64,000 nucleotides of DNA from Macrostomum hystrix (GCA_950097015.1 CATNEN010000002.1:2790001-2854000); one strand, 5' to 3'. Shown: positions 38,370-52,256, numbered from the stretch's first letter. Notes: generated by a model from the letters alone, not told the origin. Numbers and translations are program-made.

Positions 38370-40866
38370 TATCTGTTGGGATTGAGTATCTGTTGGGATT
38401 GAGTATCTGTTGGGATTGAGTATCTGTTGGGATTGAGTATCTGTTGGGATTGAGTATCTGTTGGGATTGAGTATCTGTTGGGATTGAGTATCTGTTGGGA
38501 TTGAGTATCTGTTGGGATTGAGTATCTGTTGGGATTGAGTTTCTGTTGGGATTGAGTATCTGTTGGGATTGAGTATCTGTTGGGATTGAGTATCTGTTAT
38601 GATTGAGTATCTGTTGGGATTGAGTATCTGTTGGGATTGAGTATCTGTTGGGATTGAGTATCTGTTGGGATTGAGTATCTGTTGGGATTGAGTATCTGTT
38701 GGGATTGAGTATCTGTTATGATTGAGTATCTGTTGGGATTGAGTATCTGTTGGGATTGAGTATCTGTTGGGATTGAGTATCTGTTGGGATTGAGTATCTG
38801 TTGGGATTGAGTTTCTGTTGGGATTGAGTATCTGTTATGATTGAGTATCTGTTGGGATTGAGTATCTGTTGGGATTGAGTTTCTGTTGGGATTGAGTATC
38901 TGTTGGGAATTGAGTATCTGTTGGGATTGAGTATCTGTTGGGATTGAGTATCTGTTGGGATTGAGTATCTGTTGGGATTGAGTATCTGTTGGGATTGAGT
39001 TTCTGTTGGGATTGAGTATCTGTTGGGATTGAGTATCTGTTGGGATTGAGTATCTGTTGGGATTGAGTATCTGTTGGGATTGAGTATCTTTTGGGATTGA
39101 GTATCTGTTGGGATTGAGTATCTGTTGGGATTGAGTATCTGTTGGGATTGAGTATCTGTTGGGATTGAGTATCTGTTGGGATTGAGTATCTGTTGGGATT
39201 GAGTATCTTTTGGGATTGAGTATCTGTTGGGATTGAGTATCTGTTGGGAATTGAGTATCTGTTGGGATTGAGTATCTGTTGGGATTGAGTATCTATTGGG
39301 ATTGAGTATCTGTTATGATTGAGTATCTGTTGGGATTGAGTATCTGTTGGGATTGAGTATCTGTTGGGATTGAGTATCTGTTGGGATTGAGTATCTGTTG
39401 GGATTGAGTATCTGTTGGGATTGAGTATCTGTTGGGATTGAGTATCTGTTGGGATTGAGTTTCTGTTGGGATTGAGTATCTGTTGGGATTGAGTATCTGT
39501 TGGGATTGAGTATCTGTTGGGATTGAGTATCTGTTATGATTGAGTATCTGTTGGGATTGAGTATCTGTTGGGATTGAGTATCTGTTGGGATTGAGTATCT
39601 GTTTGGAATTGAGTATCTGTTGGGATTGAGTATCTGTTAGGATTGAGTATCTGTTTGGAATTGAGTATCTGTTTGGAATTGAGTATCTGTTGGGATTGAG
39701 TATCTGTTGGGATTGAGTATCTGTTTGGAATTGAGTATCTGTTGGGATTGAGTATCTGTTGGGAATTGAGTATCTGTTGGGATTGAGTATCTGTTGGGAT
39801 TGAGTATCTGTTTGGAATTGAGTATCTGTTGGGATTGAGTATCTGTTGGGATTGAGTATCTGTTTGGAATTGAGTATCTGTTTGGAATTGAGTATCTGTT
39901 GGGATTGAGTATCTGTTGGGATTGAGTATCTGTTGGGATTGAGTATCTGTTATGATTGAGTATCTGTTGGGATTGAGTTTCTGTTGGGATTGAGTATCTG
40001 TTGGGATTGAGTATCTGTTGGGATTGAGTATCTGTTGGGATTGAGTATCTGTTGGGATTGAGTATCTGTTATGATTGAGTATCTGTTGGGAATTGAGTAT
40101 CTGTTGGGATTGAGTATCTGTTGGGATTGAGTATCTGTTGGGATTGAGTATCTGTTATGATTGAGTATCTGTTGGGATTGAGTTTCTGTTGGGATTGAGT
40201 ATCTGTTGGGATTGAGTATCTGTTGGGATTGAGTATCTGTTGGGATTGAGTATCTGTTATGATTGAGTATCTGTTATGATTGAGTATCTGTTGGGATTGA
40301 GTATCTGTTGGGATTGAGTATCTGTTGGGATTGAGTATCTGTTGGGATTGAGTATCTGTTGGGATTGAGTTTCTGTTGGGATTGAGTATCTGTTGGGAAT
40401 TGAGTATCTGTTGGGATTGAGTATCTGTTGGGATTGAGTATCTGTTGGGATTGAGTATCTGTTGGGATTGAGTATCTGTTGGGATTGAGTTTCTGTTGGG
40501 ATTGAGTATCTGTTGGGATTGAGTTTCTGTTGGGATTGAGTATCTGTTGGGATTGAGTATCTGTTGGGATTGAGTATCTGTTATGATTGAGTATCTGTTG
40601 GGATTGAGTATCTGTTGGGATTGAGTATCTGTTGGGATTGAGTATCTGTTGGGATTGAGTATCTGTTGGGATTGAGTATCTGTTGGGATTGAGTATCTTT
40701 TGGGATTGAGTATCTGTTGGGATTGAGTATCTGTTGGGATTGAGTATCTGTTGGGATTGAGTATCTGTTGGGATTGAGTTTCTGTTGGGATTGAGTATCT
40801 GTTGGGATTGAGTATCTGTTGGGAATTGGGATTGAGTATCTGTTGGGATTGAGTATTTGTTGATAT
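38370..40866. repeat. Large minisatellite, 17-bp 'tatctgttgggattgag' unit, ~146 copies
   Basis: About 2.5 kb of a 17-bp unit with a few recurring variants (gttatgatt, gtttctgtt, tttggaatt, gggaattgag). The unit is the reverse complement of the array at 9967-10376. Minus-strand ORFs through it are artefacts of three units making 51 bp. Confidence 0.96.
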
Positions 40867-42506
40867 TGTTCACATCCCATTAAAATCGTGAGCTCCCAAG
40901 GTCTTGCTGTTTGACAAGGGTGATGCATTTGTCTAAAGTGCATAAGTAACTCTGCAATGTCTCGATGAGTCACTTCACTTGTGTGCTCAAATCGTATTTC
41001 ATTCTTAAGGAGTTTGGCTGTACCAAGAATTCCAGCACTACTTTGTTGTCTTTGTGGAAAAAAATTTTTCAAGTTGCGGATTTATTTCTTTTAGCTCAAC
41101 TGTGGAGGCTTGCGAGCTACTGCTGGATGTCACTGCCCCCTGTCAGCCCCATCTGTTTACACATATTCCCACATTCCCGGAAGAATTCCATGGGCGCCAG
41201 ACTAACTCCCCATTTGTTTGGCTTTAGGCTTGCATGGCGGGGGCCTCGGCTCGCATGACTGGGCCTTGACACAACTGCGGTTGAGTTGAGAGCCAATTTT
41301 GTAGAACAATTGCTGTGTGAGCCAACTTTTAACTTGAAGCCCAGAACATGCTGTTCAGTTTGCGAAACAAAAGCTGCTAAAATCTGGATTATACCTACCA
41401 AATCCCACTCTGTGACTGGATTGACTTTAATATTGCTAGTCTGGTTTTTACACGAAAAAATCCGTTGTTCTTTACGATTCATAACATGCAGTCGAGTCCA
41501 ACACACAATGTCCCGCACATGACATGCTAGTTCTGATAACGCCATTAATAAGCTAATTACAGGTTTTAGTGTACAGGTACAGGTTTTAGCGTGCCACGCG
41601 CTGTCTGACTCGTGGGTATGCTTTTTGGCATAACAAAGCTCTTTATATTAGTTTTATCACTGAACCACGATATACTACTTTTAGTAGGCAAAATTTAAAT
41701 AATGAGCACATGTGGTAAGATAAATAGGAGAAAAATGCTGTAAATAATTTTAATTTTAGACTACCTAAACAAAACCGATAAATTTAATTTGCTACTACGT
41801 GTGGAGATGAGGTGTCTCTACGACTTATATTGGTTTTAAAATTAAAAGTGTGTATTGATTTTTAATAAATTAAGAAAGCGGCAAGAAACTATGCACGGAT
41901 TATATGCATGGATTTTTCGCCTGTCTGCTGTCGGCGCCTTCTCCAGACAGAGCGGTGGCGGCGGGCCTCCCACCCCGACATAGCCAACCCCGCAGTGTCC
42001 TTCACGGCCCCCTCCCCAAGCCATCGATCTGAGTCTGCGCCAGCACTGGCTGGCCCCGATTCACCCACCCCCTCCCATTTCAACCATTTCGGACAGACCA
42101 AGGACACCCCAAAATAGCCAGCCCCACTCCGCCATCCACCCCAGCCCTAGTCTAGGCGAGTGCACGCTTATATTACAAGAGCGTATTGTGAAACGGACTG
42201 AAGTCAGGAGAGAAGTCTAAGAAGAAAAAGGTAAAGAGAGGAGACAGACTAGACGCCTGCATAAAAGGCTAAGCGGCCTGCTGTCATAGCAAAGCCTCTC
42301 AGTGCTGATACCACTTCCCCAATTGCCCATTGTGGGCTAGTTTGCCCCTTCAATTGCATTTTGATTGCGCCCTTAACAATATTCTCCTGGACACGTTCCA
42401 ATCGAATCTACAGTTAATTTTTGCACCCGAAGCCAGTTAAGTGCTAGCTATCTGCTCTCAAATTTGCGCCGCAAGGTCAAGAACACTAAGCAAAAGCAAA
42501 AGTAAA
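40867..42506. other. Upstream region of the Ski homologue
   Basis: Unique sequence with no independent gene recognised. The last few hundred bases should contain the ski promoter and 5' UTR. Stretches near 41930-42140 are C-rich and free of repeats. Confidence 0.45.
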
Positions 42507-45500
42507 ATGAATTCGTCGGTGCCGGGCAGCTTCAACCTGATTGCGCAAGCGGCCTCGCTGTCCATGCTGCAGACCATGCAAGGTTACGCAGCCGCTGCCG
42601 CAGCAGGCTCACTAAGGCCGGCAGGTATGCCCAACTATTATCTTCACAGTGGCGCAATGCCGCAGCTTCGCTTGCCACCACAGCCGGTGGCACCACCAAC
42701 TGGCAGTATACTGAACGCCAGGCTGCTAGGCGCGTCGCAGGCAGCTCCGGCTCCTACGCAGCTCTCATCAGTCATCGATAATCGACCGCCGGCCGCGCAC
42801 TCTTCGATGCCACCGCCGGCCATGGTGCCGCTGCCTGGTGGCGGCAGGCAGTCCGACAGCCACCACCATCACCAGCCACACAGTCAGCAGCACCATCGTC
42901 AGGCACCCGTCAGTGTCAAGCAGACAGCCGGAGAGCTGGTTGAGACCACGCTAGAGGGCAAATCGATTCTGGCCTTCGATGTCGGCGGCGAGAAGCGACT
43001 GTGCCTGCCGCAGGTGCTCAACAAGGTGCTGCTGTGCGCCGGCGCCACCCTGGCCGACATAAACCGCGTCTGCGAAGATCTAAACATCTTCTGCGACCGC
43101 TGCAACAGCCAGCAGATGAGTGTGCTCATGGAGAGCAAGGTGTTCGGCCCGGTGCTTGAGAACTGCGGCCTTATCACCAAGTCCAATGCTGAACGATTGT
43201 GCAAAGCTCTGCTCAACGGAGAGCTGCCCAAATTTCAGGGCAATCTGGCCGACGAAGACGGCATCGGCGTGTACCACACCTGCTTTGGCAAGCAGCGCGG
43301 CTTCCTCATACCGCGCCTGTACACTAGCCCGGATGCGCCCTGCATCCTGTGCAACGGGCCCAACGGTTGCCAGGCCCTGCTCACTACCACGCAATTCGTT
43401 GGCCACGCCCACGCCAGGCAGGAGCGCGAGACCTGCCACTGGGGCTTCGACTCCACCAAATGGCGCCTCTATCTGCAGCTGGACAAGCGCCTGACCGACT
43501 CCGCTGCTGATGGCGTCTTGGATGAAAGCGAGCGCGCCTGCCTAGAGAAAGTCCTGGACGGCGTCAAGGCAAAGTTCGACAGGAAGCGGCCTCAGGTTAG
43601 ATTCGAACTCCCGACCTCTAGAGTCTTTGTCAAAATCTGTAACCACTAGGCTACTAAAAGATCTGATCATTGGTTTTAACTTCAATCAGCTCAAAATATC
43701 CTCCCATCTCCTCGATCCGCAGTCGGCATTGGCGGTACCTGGCTCTGCCATCAACCCAGCTGATGCTGTCATCAATCACAAGCGATCCAGGCTCGACTCA
43801 AGCTGCTCAAACTCTGCAGCAAACACTGCCAATAGAGCTGATCCAGCAGCGGCTGTTGCGCTGCCCAAATTTCTGGTGCCCCTGCCACCTGCACTTTCCA
43901 ACGGGTGAGTCATTGTTTAGCATTTGTGTTTTCTATTGTTTGAATATGAGTAACAATTGTTTCTAAGAGAGAATCCCAATACAATTCTCATATTCTTAAA
44001 TTATTGTTCTTTTTATTAATCAGTTTACTGCGTCAATAAATTCCATTGTTAGAAAGAAGACTAGAATAAAAGTGTATAGAAGAAGGCAAAATGCGAGCGT
44101 TAGAGCATACAGCACAGCTATCTACGGCCCGTTGTAACTCTTGTTTTGTTCTAAAGCGCTAAAATTACCTGTTAAAAAATTGCAGTGGAGCGAAAATCTC
44201 TGCTCCTGTGCTGCTCAGCAATTCAAGCAGCAGCAGTCAAAAGAAGCTGCAGGCTGCTGCTGCTGCTGTTGTTGCTGCATCAGCAGCTGGAGGCGCCGAT
44301 CAGCAGCTATCGCAGGCCCAACGCCAGACTCACAAAGACTACACACCAAATGTGCGCTTGGCGCCAACTGCCGCAGTTAATCGTAGCGCAATATGCGCTA
44401 CAACATCAGCAGCTTCAGCGGCAGCCGTTAGCGCCGCAGTTACCGCAGCAGCTGAACAAATGGAACTTGATGCGGCCGCCATTGAAGGTGAGAATGATTT
44501 CTACGAGTAAGATTATGCAAAATTGAAATCAACAAAACGCCAATTTTACCTGTACAGGTTATATGCAACTGGTATTAGGCTGACAGTCCCTTGTACATTC
44601 TGTAGCTGTATGATTTGGTGTAAATTTGTCAGGCTGGCTGTTCGTTCAATGTACATTTAGCAGGTTGACTATTCAATGTGCATTCAATAGGCTGGCTGTT
44701 CAATGTACATTCAGTAGGCTGGCTGTTCAATGTACATTCAGTAGACTGGCTGTTCAATGTACATTCAGTAGACTGGCTGTTCAATGTACATTCAGTAGAC
44801 TGGCTGTTCAATGTACATTCAGTAGACTGGCTGTTCAATGTACATTTAACAGGTTGACTATTCAATGTGCATTCAATAGGCTGGCTGTTCAATGTACATT
44901 CAGTAGGCTGGCTGTTCAATGTACATTCAGTAGGCTGGCTGTTCAATGTACATTCAGTAGACTGGCTGTTCAATGTACATTCAGTGGGCTGGCTGTTCAA
45001 TGTACATTCAGTAGGCTGGCTGTTCAATGTACATTCAGTAAGCTGGCTTTTCAGTGTGCATTGTTTTTCTATCCCTCTGACCCACCACCCCACCCGACAC
45101 CGCACTCAGATATGATCGCGTCAGACTGGGAGTCGCTCACTGACTGGGGCGAAGGCCACCTGCCGGAGAAGGCCACGCCTCAGTTTCTAGCCATGGTTGA
45201 GAAAGTGAAGAGCGGCTACCGTGCTCAGATTGACAGCCTAGTGAGCCAGCTGAATCGCCTGCGCGGCCAGGCCTCCCGGCTGGCCCAGGCCGAGGCCGAG
45301 TCGGCCCGCATGCGTCGCCAGCTAGAGGAGCAGGGCTCTCCGGATGTGCGTAAGTTGCGCATGAAGTACACAGCGCAGAAGGAGGAGTTGCGCAATCTAG
45401 AGGAGGAGAGGGCTAGCCTGAAACTGGCTCTCAGAGTCGCCACAGCCGCAGCCGCCGGTGCGTCGAAAACAGCAGCCGATACGAAATCATCGACGGAGGA

Positions 45501-45564
45501 GGAGGCGGCGACGATGGAGGCGCCGCGGTCGCCGCCTTCGCTGGAGATGCAGGACTCCTGCTGA
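42507..45564 (+). CDS. ski: Ski/Sno family transcriptional corepressor, complete 4-exon gene
   Basis: Exons 42507-43595, 43723-43904, 44186-44487 and 45110-45564 join in phase (0, 2, 1) and give about 675 aa. The start is the ATG of MNSSVPGSFNL; the frame extends upstream only from a GTG. Residues about 143-240 are the Ski/Sno/Dac domain (LVETTLEGKS, VGGEKRLCLPQVLNKVL, NCGLITKSNAERLCKALL). About 252-330 is the SAND-like Smad4-binding domain (YHTCFGKQRGFLIPRLY, TCHWGFDSTKW), with a CxxC (279, 282) and HxH (300, 302) zinc site. A helix DGVKAKFD follows. TCHWGFDS plus GGEKRLCLPQ identify Ski/Sno rather than Dachshund. The family represses TGF-beta/BMP targets by binding Smads and N-CoR in the nucleus. 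The last exon (about 150 aa) is coiled coil (LVSQLNRLRGQASRLAQAEAE), as in Ski C-termini. Middle exons are low-complexity. AATAAA near 46816 is a possible poly(A) signal. Confidence 0.93.
43596..43722 (-). repeat. tRNA-like sequence forming most of ski intron 1
   Basis: On the minus strand TAGCCTAGTGGTTA fits a Pol III A box, and GAGTTCGAATC, about 40 nt later, fits a B box. T-arm and acceptor-stem pairing is poor, so it is a decayed tRNA or tRNA-SINE head rather than a working tRNA gene. The B-box end lies against the exon 1 donor (CTCAG|GTTAGATTCGAAC on the coding strand). Confidence 0.5.
44640..45055. repeat. Minisatellite, 27-bp unit, ski intron 3
   Basis: About 15 copies of a 27-bp unit containing ctggctgttcaatgtacatt and cagtag occupy most of intron 3. 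Because the unit is a multiple of three, the frame of the last exon stays open leftwards through the array. This is a repeat artefact, not coding sequence. Confidence 0.94.
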
Positions 45565-48500
45565 TGTCATATCCAACATGCAGTGCAGAGCTATTAGTAT
45601 AGACAGGATTACGAGCTATTATTGATAGCTATAGTTAGTTACAGTCAATGTTGTGCTGCTTTGAGGCTGTCGCTATCTAGCAGCTCTCTTTCTTAATTAT
45701 GATTCTGTCACTCTGTGTTGCGTTTACTGCTTCTGAACGCTTCTAAAGGAAAAAATGAAGGCTATTTCAAGCGACCTGTTTCAGAGAATTTCTAGATCCA
45801 ACACTGTGCAATATGCAAGCTTATTAAGGTAAAACTGTTTTAACTCATCTTCTGATTCTAATCCTACTCAATGATTAAACCAATGTGAATTATTATTCGC
45901 CTAATAATTCTTGTAAGATTTTCTCATTGTCCGCCGTGTCACCCCGACCGCTTCTCAATGGAGTCGCACTGTTAAATAGTTTTTTTTCACTTCATCGCCG
46001 GTGAGAATCCTCATTTATTCGAGAGAATAATAATTTATCTTGAATGCTGCGAGATTGGCAAACCTGTTGATCAGAACTAAGATTTCGATTGTCTTTGTAG
46101 AAGCAGCAGCTCTGGTTTGCTCTGTCTGTCTCAGAACTGTACAAATGATCGCTAAAGTTTTACACATTGTTTTCTGTCTATATCGAGTTAAGAATCGATT
46201 ATATTTTAGCTCTTATTGATAAAATCCCACCTGTACACTGTTACTGTTACTGCGCTTTGCTTTTTGGCAGTTGTGCAAATGTGCCACCCACCCCAACCTC
46301 CCCTCCACGAGATTCTTCCGTGGCCCCAGTTTCGGGACATTTCCGCATCCTAATGCCTGTTTTGCTGTTTTCCGTTGAAATTAGCCTTAGGGGGTTGGTT
46401 CCCAGGAGACCGTACTCTATTTTTGTTGGTAGCTTAGCCAGCTAATTTGGAAGCTTAGCTCTGATCGAGTTCTAACAGATTTATTGTTCTTCTATTTTTC
46501 CTTCCTATTTTTTCCTTGATAAATATTTGATGTTTGTAGATCAAGCGAGTTGTTGGAGTTTTTGTTCAGTCCATCTGGCCTACTAAATTGTTGAATTACA
46601 GTCAGCAATGCTAATAGTACACACCCGGAGGCAACAGCAGCAAGTTCTTTTGTGTCGCTCTGTTCATCATCAACTATAGTTTTCGTGGTCTTGTCAGAAT
46701 TCTGCTTCACTGGCCTAACCAATATTTTATTTTGCTGAGAAGCTTCTCACCTTCTGTTTGTTTACTTGCTTATTATTATTATTATTATTATGGTCTGCGG
46801 CTGAATTCGTTGTAAATAAAGAAGGACTCCGAGCAGTCGCGGCAATTCAAGCTGTCACTGTTGCTTCATCAAAAGCACAGGAAAATTTCTGATCCCCATT
46901 GACTTCTTTGTGTTAACAACAGGGATAAATCGGTCAAAACAAGCCCCGTTTCGCGTGTACTTTTAGTCGGATCCAAAACAATGATTGCGGCAATGCAAAA
47001 CCGCAATGGAAGCAAGGCTGTGGAACATAAATCAGGCAAGCATAAGTTACAGCGGAACACCACTAGAACAGATTTCGGCCAACCCTGGTAATGCCCAGCA
47101 GCTCAAGCCAGCCCCTTCCCATGAATGGGAAACTTCCCCAATGCCTGTCCGTGGGCAGAATTTCTCCCGGGAGAGAAGGCCGGGCAGCAGCAGAAACTAT
47201 CAGCATGAGAGGGGGAGCTGGTGCCACTGACTGTGTAGGGGAGAAAGGATGGGCGCGACAATAAAAATCTCCCCATTTTCTCCCTCACTGGCCTCCTTCC
47301 CAAAAGTCGAAGGGAAACTTTGGTGAGGTAGAATCGGGAAATGCGGCAGAGGTTGGCTAATAAAATTCGACTTGGTGCTTGCGTGTGCCGTCTGCAGGAA
47401 GTGGGCTTCATTTTTCCCCTACTCTGCTTTATCGCTATGCGATAAAAAGGGTAGCGCCTGTCCCGTCAGACAGGAAGTCGAACAGAAGTGGCGGCGGGAG
47501 AACTCCCCTCTGTCGGATCTGCTTCTCTCTCTCCTACGACGGCCTTTATAAACTAACTACCGCTTGCCGCTGCTTGTGGAAGCAAGTTTTTTAGGAGGCC
47601 ATTCTGACAGGCTTGATTTATCAGCTCGGCGGTTGATCCCCCCACTAGAAATCTGAAAATGCCATCCGCGCGCGTGGAGTGTGTCTGACCGCTCTGCGAT
47701 CCTTGTGTTTAGCTTCCACGTCCATCTTTTAATAGACCGGACTCATGCTCGAAACTGGTTCCAATGCTCCTACAACTATGCAAACACTTTAGTGTTGATA
47801 ATTATTGTTCAGTCTATTTTTAGAGGGAATATATTCATAGCAGTTTGCAGACATTTACTCGTAAAATGCCCAAGTGCAGCATTCTTGTGCGAGAAACTTT
47901 TTCTCTTCCTGGAAAGAAGTCAAAGTGAACCGCAAAATACTTCGCCTGCGGTTGGATGGGAAGGGCTTTGGACTGCCGAATAAATCCATAGTCTGAAACA
48001 TTTCTGCTGCGCATTAATCATAATAGTTCCCTTCGCTAGCGCACAGTGTCCTGCAGGATGCAGCACGCGGAAGGAGCCCAGTGAAGGCCTATTTATCTCC
48101 CAGAACAGTCAGTCTGCCATGCCATAGTCGGGCATAACAACTATGCCATGCTATCGCTATGCAGTCTACCATAAGCTTGCCGAGCCGATAAAGTTTATTG
48201 CACATTTGGACCCGTCATGTCCAATGCAGCTGGGGAGGATTCTACCCAATGGATTGGAGCAGAAGGGGATAAATGGGCCGCGGAGTTTGGGCAGCCGCAG
48301 CTTGTACAGTCAGGAGGAAGAATGGGTCTATGCAGCGGCAACTCCTGCCGTGATGGAGCACCTTGCGATTCAGCGCAGGTCGGCAACTGCTACGAGGCCT
48401 GTATGGCCGTGGCATTTTGTCTCCCTAAATGGCTGCACTGTCAAGAGAGATAAGGTAGAGACAGATAGAGAGGCCAGAGGGTGAGGCGCGACTCTGATGA

Positions 48501-51500
48501 GTGCTGCATGGGCAAAGCCGATTCATTTAGCCAAGCCATGCAGCAGATAGCGCGCCCATACTGCAAAGGGGTTTGCGTGCAACAGGTTTTTTGGCTAAAT
48601 GTGCAGTCACTCAGTCCTTCAGTATTTCGTGCTGTAGGGTTTGTCTTGGGAAATAGAAACGCATGCGATCAAGGGTCCTATGGCAGGCATTCTTGAGTCA
48701 GTCTGTCTCTTCTTCTTTCATGATTTTTTTCTTTGCAAATCCCCTTTGCTTAGCTCATGGGATCTGCCAGCGACGATCGTGACCCCTACTCTCGGCGGCA
48801 CGAACTCGTTTCTTTGTGTGGGCGTGGCCGGAGAGGATCAGAGAGCGAGGGGAGGGAGAGGGGAGCAATGGGAAGCAGAAGACATTGGAGCACGTGGGTG
48901 GCGGCGGCGGATTGAGCAGGATCGTGAGAACACTCTGCGCTTCGCGTTCCTATCCACCCGCCAAGCCTCCGAGAGTTGACTTACCTGTCTGAGCACTGAT
49001 AGGCGAATAGTTTCCCATTTTTTCTCTTCCCCGACCTAGCAGCTCAGCTGCGCATCAGAGTGCAGCCGAGTTGCTGAGCTGAGCGGGCCATAGTTACAGC
49101 GGCCCACGCGAGCGGATCGCACTGGTTGAACCCGGCGCATCAACCCTTATTATAGATGGGGCGAGCTGAGGATGAGGCTGCAGAGATCGGGTGGCAGATG
49201 AAATGGTGGAAATAGGAGACGTTGGGAGGTCGCGCCGAGGCACACTGATCAGAGGATCTCAACCCGGTCCTTTTGGAAATCATAAAAAAGCAGAACAATA
49301 TTTAATTGTCTGATCTGATCAGAATCAGAATCCTGAAAATGCATATTAAAAAAAGATCCCAGGAATCCAGCAAAATATTTTTATCTGATCTTGATTTTAG
49401 TACATGTCAACAAATCCAAAACATAAGAGTTTCAACATTAGGATTTTAGTAACTAAAGGGGTGTTGAGACGAATTGTCATATTCTCAATCAATGAAGATT
49501 GACAGTGCAAGAATGATTTAGCAGCATGACATGTGAGTGGAAATCACCTGAAATAATTCACCTTTTTACATGCTTCAGTTAAACAAAGTCAACATTGAGA
49601 ATGAGGACCAATATCTTGCAGCATTTGAGTGGCAGCAATGGGAATTCTTGCTGAAGCCAAACACTTCAGAAATAAATTTATCAGCATCACATGACCCAAG
49701 TTCCTCACTGTAGAATTTTCTCACATTGGTCACATTATTTAGATTAGTAAATTACTTAAGAAGAACTACAGCACGGTATAATGTAAAATGGACTGATCCA
49801 ATGCAAAGGAGACAAAGCTAAGAAAGGGAGATAGTATCTCATTCTTTACGGACAAGTTTCTGCATGCACAAACTAACAAACTAGCGCGAGAACACCCTGA
49901 GCACACAGTCTGCATTCAGCTTGAGAAGAGGCCTCAATTAGGTTTTGTTGGGTCCCAAGGCTCCATCTCCGAGGTTGCGCTCAAACAAAGGAGGGGATAA
50001 TCAAGAATTCACAATAAAAAGCCAATCTGTTAATTCTTAATGCCCTCAGTAGTTATTGTGTAATGCAGAGTAGAGTGTATTGCAGGCCGCAGGAGCAACA
50101 TCAAAGCTTTGAAAAAATACTGTTTAAGCCAGAGAGAAGGCATGTTAGTAAAAAACCGAAGCACTTACTAGTTACTACAGTTGCAATTTGCATAGCTACA
50201 TACATACGCAGTTTGTCTTAGAAAACTAGGGATTTCTAGTTCTTTTTTCGCTTTCCTTTTCTTTCTTTGAATTTCCCGCCTAATGCATTCTCCCTTGTCC
50301 ATTGCTTTCTTCCTGCTCCTCTGGTCTCAACTTTCCCTCTTGCGGTCGTGGATCGGTTGGGAGGACACACTTGGCGACTGCGAGTTGCAAAGGCGAGACT
50401 GAGACGGTGCAGCAGAGCAGGGGAGCGGGGAGCGGGCCAGGGAGAAGAAACGCAAACAAACAGAAGGAATATGAGCCATACGCGACCGCTTCAAGCCATA
50501 TTCCCCCCCACCCTGCGCCAAACAGTCCACAAACCACACGCAGTACAGTGCCGGGCTGCCATGCAAAGTTTACCAAGCCTAAAAAAATGGAATAGAATAG
50601 AAGTTAGAAAGAAGGCACTCAAGAGTCTTAAAAGCGTCTAGTCTGGGCGCAATACGCCTTTCTAAAAATGTACGAGAGAGACAGAACTCAGCGCTCACAG
50701 CCAGAGGGTATAGGAGTATTAACAGGGGGCTCAGAGCTTTACTTGGCTTGGGAAAGGAAATTCTGAGTTCAAAAAAAGATTAGAGGGGAGACTATCGCAC
50801 TTCTTTTCTCTTTGCACCAACTGTGCCCAATAAAATTCATTTGGACTGAATGTACATTCCTCTATCAGACTGGACTGGGGTGGGGCTCGCCAACCCTCCC
50901 CTGTCTCGTCTGTCAGACGAGTGGGTTTCGGGTGCGTGGGCTGGGGAGGGTTGAAGCCAGACCCAACTTCAGCCACCCCAACCGCCTTACCCAACCATCC
51001 TACTCCGCGGGTGTACGGAAGCCAACCCGATAATACGGAAAATAAGCCCCCCCGCAGTGTACTCTGTCACCCCATCCTTCACTCCTTACCCTCGCCACCT
51101 CCTTCTGCAGATCGTTCCGCCAGGGGGTGGGCCCCCGTCACATGATTTGTTTGAACCTGGATGAACCTCTAAAGGGCCTTGCGTCGCTTCTTCCCTCCTC
51201 TGCCCCCGTTCTGCCCTCGTCCGTCACTAAAATGTGGTAAATATTACTAATGCAAGCTTTTTTTGTCTACGCATATGATTAAACTTGTTTTCCAAGCCCT
51301 GTGGACCAAATAAACTCTGTCCTAAAGTGCACCCTAATGCGTTTGGTGTTTGCTGAAGTAATGTTAGCAGAGGTCGCCCTCTGGCTACCATTGCGTGTGT
51401 AATTGGGTTAGAAATAATATGGCGAAATAATATGGCAAACTGCGCGGACAAGATCCAGTCAGCAGCAGGTCGTTTGGCCTGCCCAGTGCTGATTTTATTA

Positions 51501-52256
51501 AGTCCTGGCATTAGGTAGTAGCTCGTATTAAGAGACCTGGAAATCTCAGGGCCCCAAAGGACGCCGGAAAGGCGCCAGCCGCCATAACCTGCCCAGCTAG
51601 TAATAAACAGGTTTTCTGCCCTGCACCACCTGTAGTCTGTTTTAAAACTGTTTAGCATATGAACTCTTAGCATGTTTATGCTTACTGAATTACTAATTCA
51701 GTCAGTAAAGGGCGCTGCCCCATAGTCCAGACTCCAGACCCCAGACTGCCAGATCATTTATTTCTTCGTTCTTTAAATCTCGCATTTCTAATCTTACCCA
51801 CCAGTCTCGTATGCTAGCTTAGGGCCCATAACTTAGCTATCGATTACTCGTTGGTGCTAAACCAGCGATGGAAAACTCTTTGCCATTCATTCATAGCGAA
51901 TACTGTACTGTATGTGAAGTGCAAACAGCTCATAAGAAAACTGCTCATGACACAAGCGCACTCCGCAAACAATATTGCAACTCAAACTCATTTCTACTTG
52001 AGTAAGCAACTGTTAGGACTGACATAGAAGCTTTTCATATGCTTTCATAGACGTATATTACTCGTAGGCATATAACTTGAGCCCTTAAAACTAATGAAGT
52101 GACTAATTTAATTTTCGCCAAAGATTTCTTTCCGTTTTGCTAACAAAAGAGCAGAGATAAGTAATCTCCATGGCTGTACAACTGACAGCTCATGCATGTA
52201 GAAAATTGAGCTGATGTAAACACTTTACATTGCAGTAACTGTACTGTACTATATGC
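45565..52256. other. Array-free intergenic region downstream of ski
   Basis: About 6.7 kb without tandem arrays, in contrast to almost all of 1-45 kb. No conserved reading frame is recognised. It holds a (TTA)n run near 46773-46790 and C-rich unique blocks around 48.7-49.2 kb and 50.3-51.2 kb. Noncoding regulatory DNA of ski or unrecognised noncoding exons are possible. Confidence 0.4.

Noticed and set aside
38370-40866. Regular short repeats as a CRISPR-like array
   Set aside because: Units are contiguous with no unique spacers and no cas genes, and the context is eukaryotic. It is a minisatellite.
43596-43722. A functional tRNA gene in ski intron 1
   Set aside because: A and B boxes are good, but the T stem and acceptor stem do not pair, so it is a relic.
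45110-45564. Last ski exon as an independent coiled-coil gene
   Set aside because: Its acceptor phase matches ski exon 3 exactly, and Ski proteins normally end in a coiled coil.
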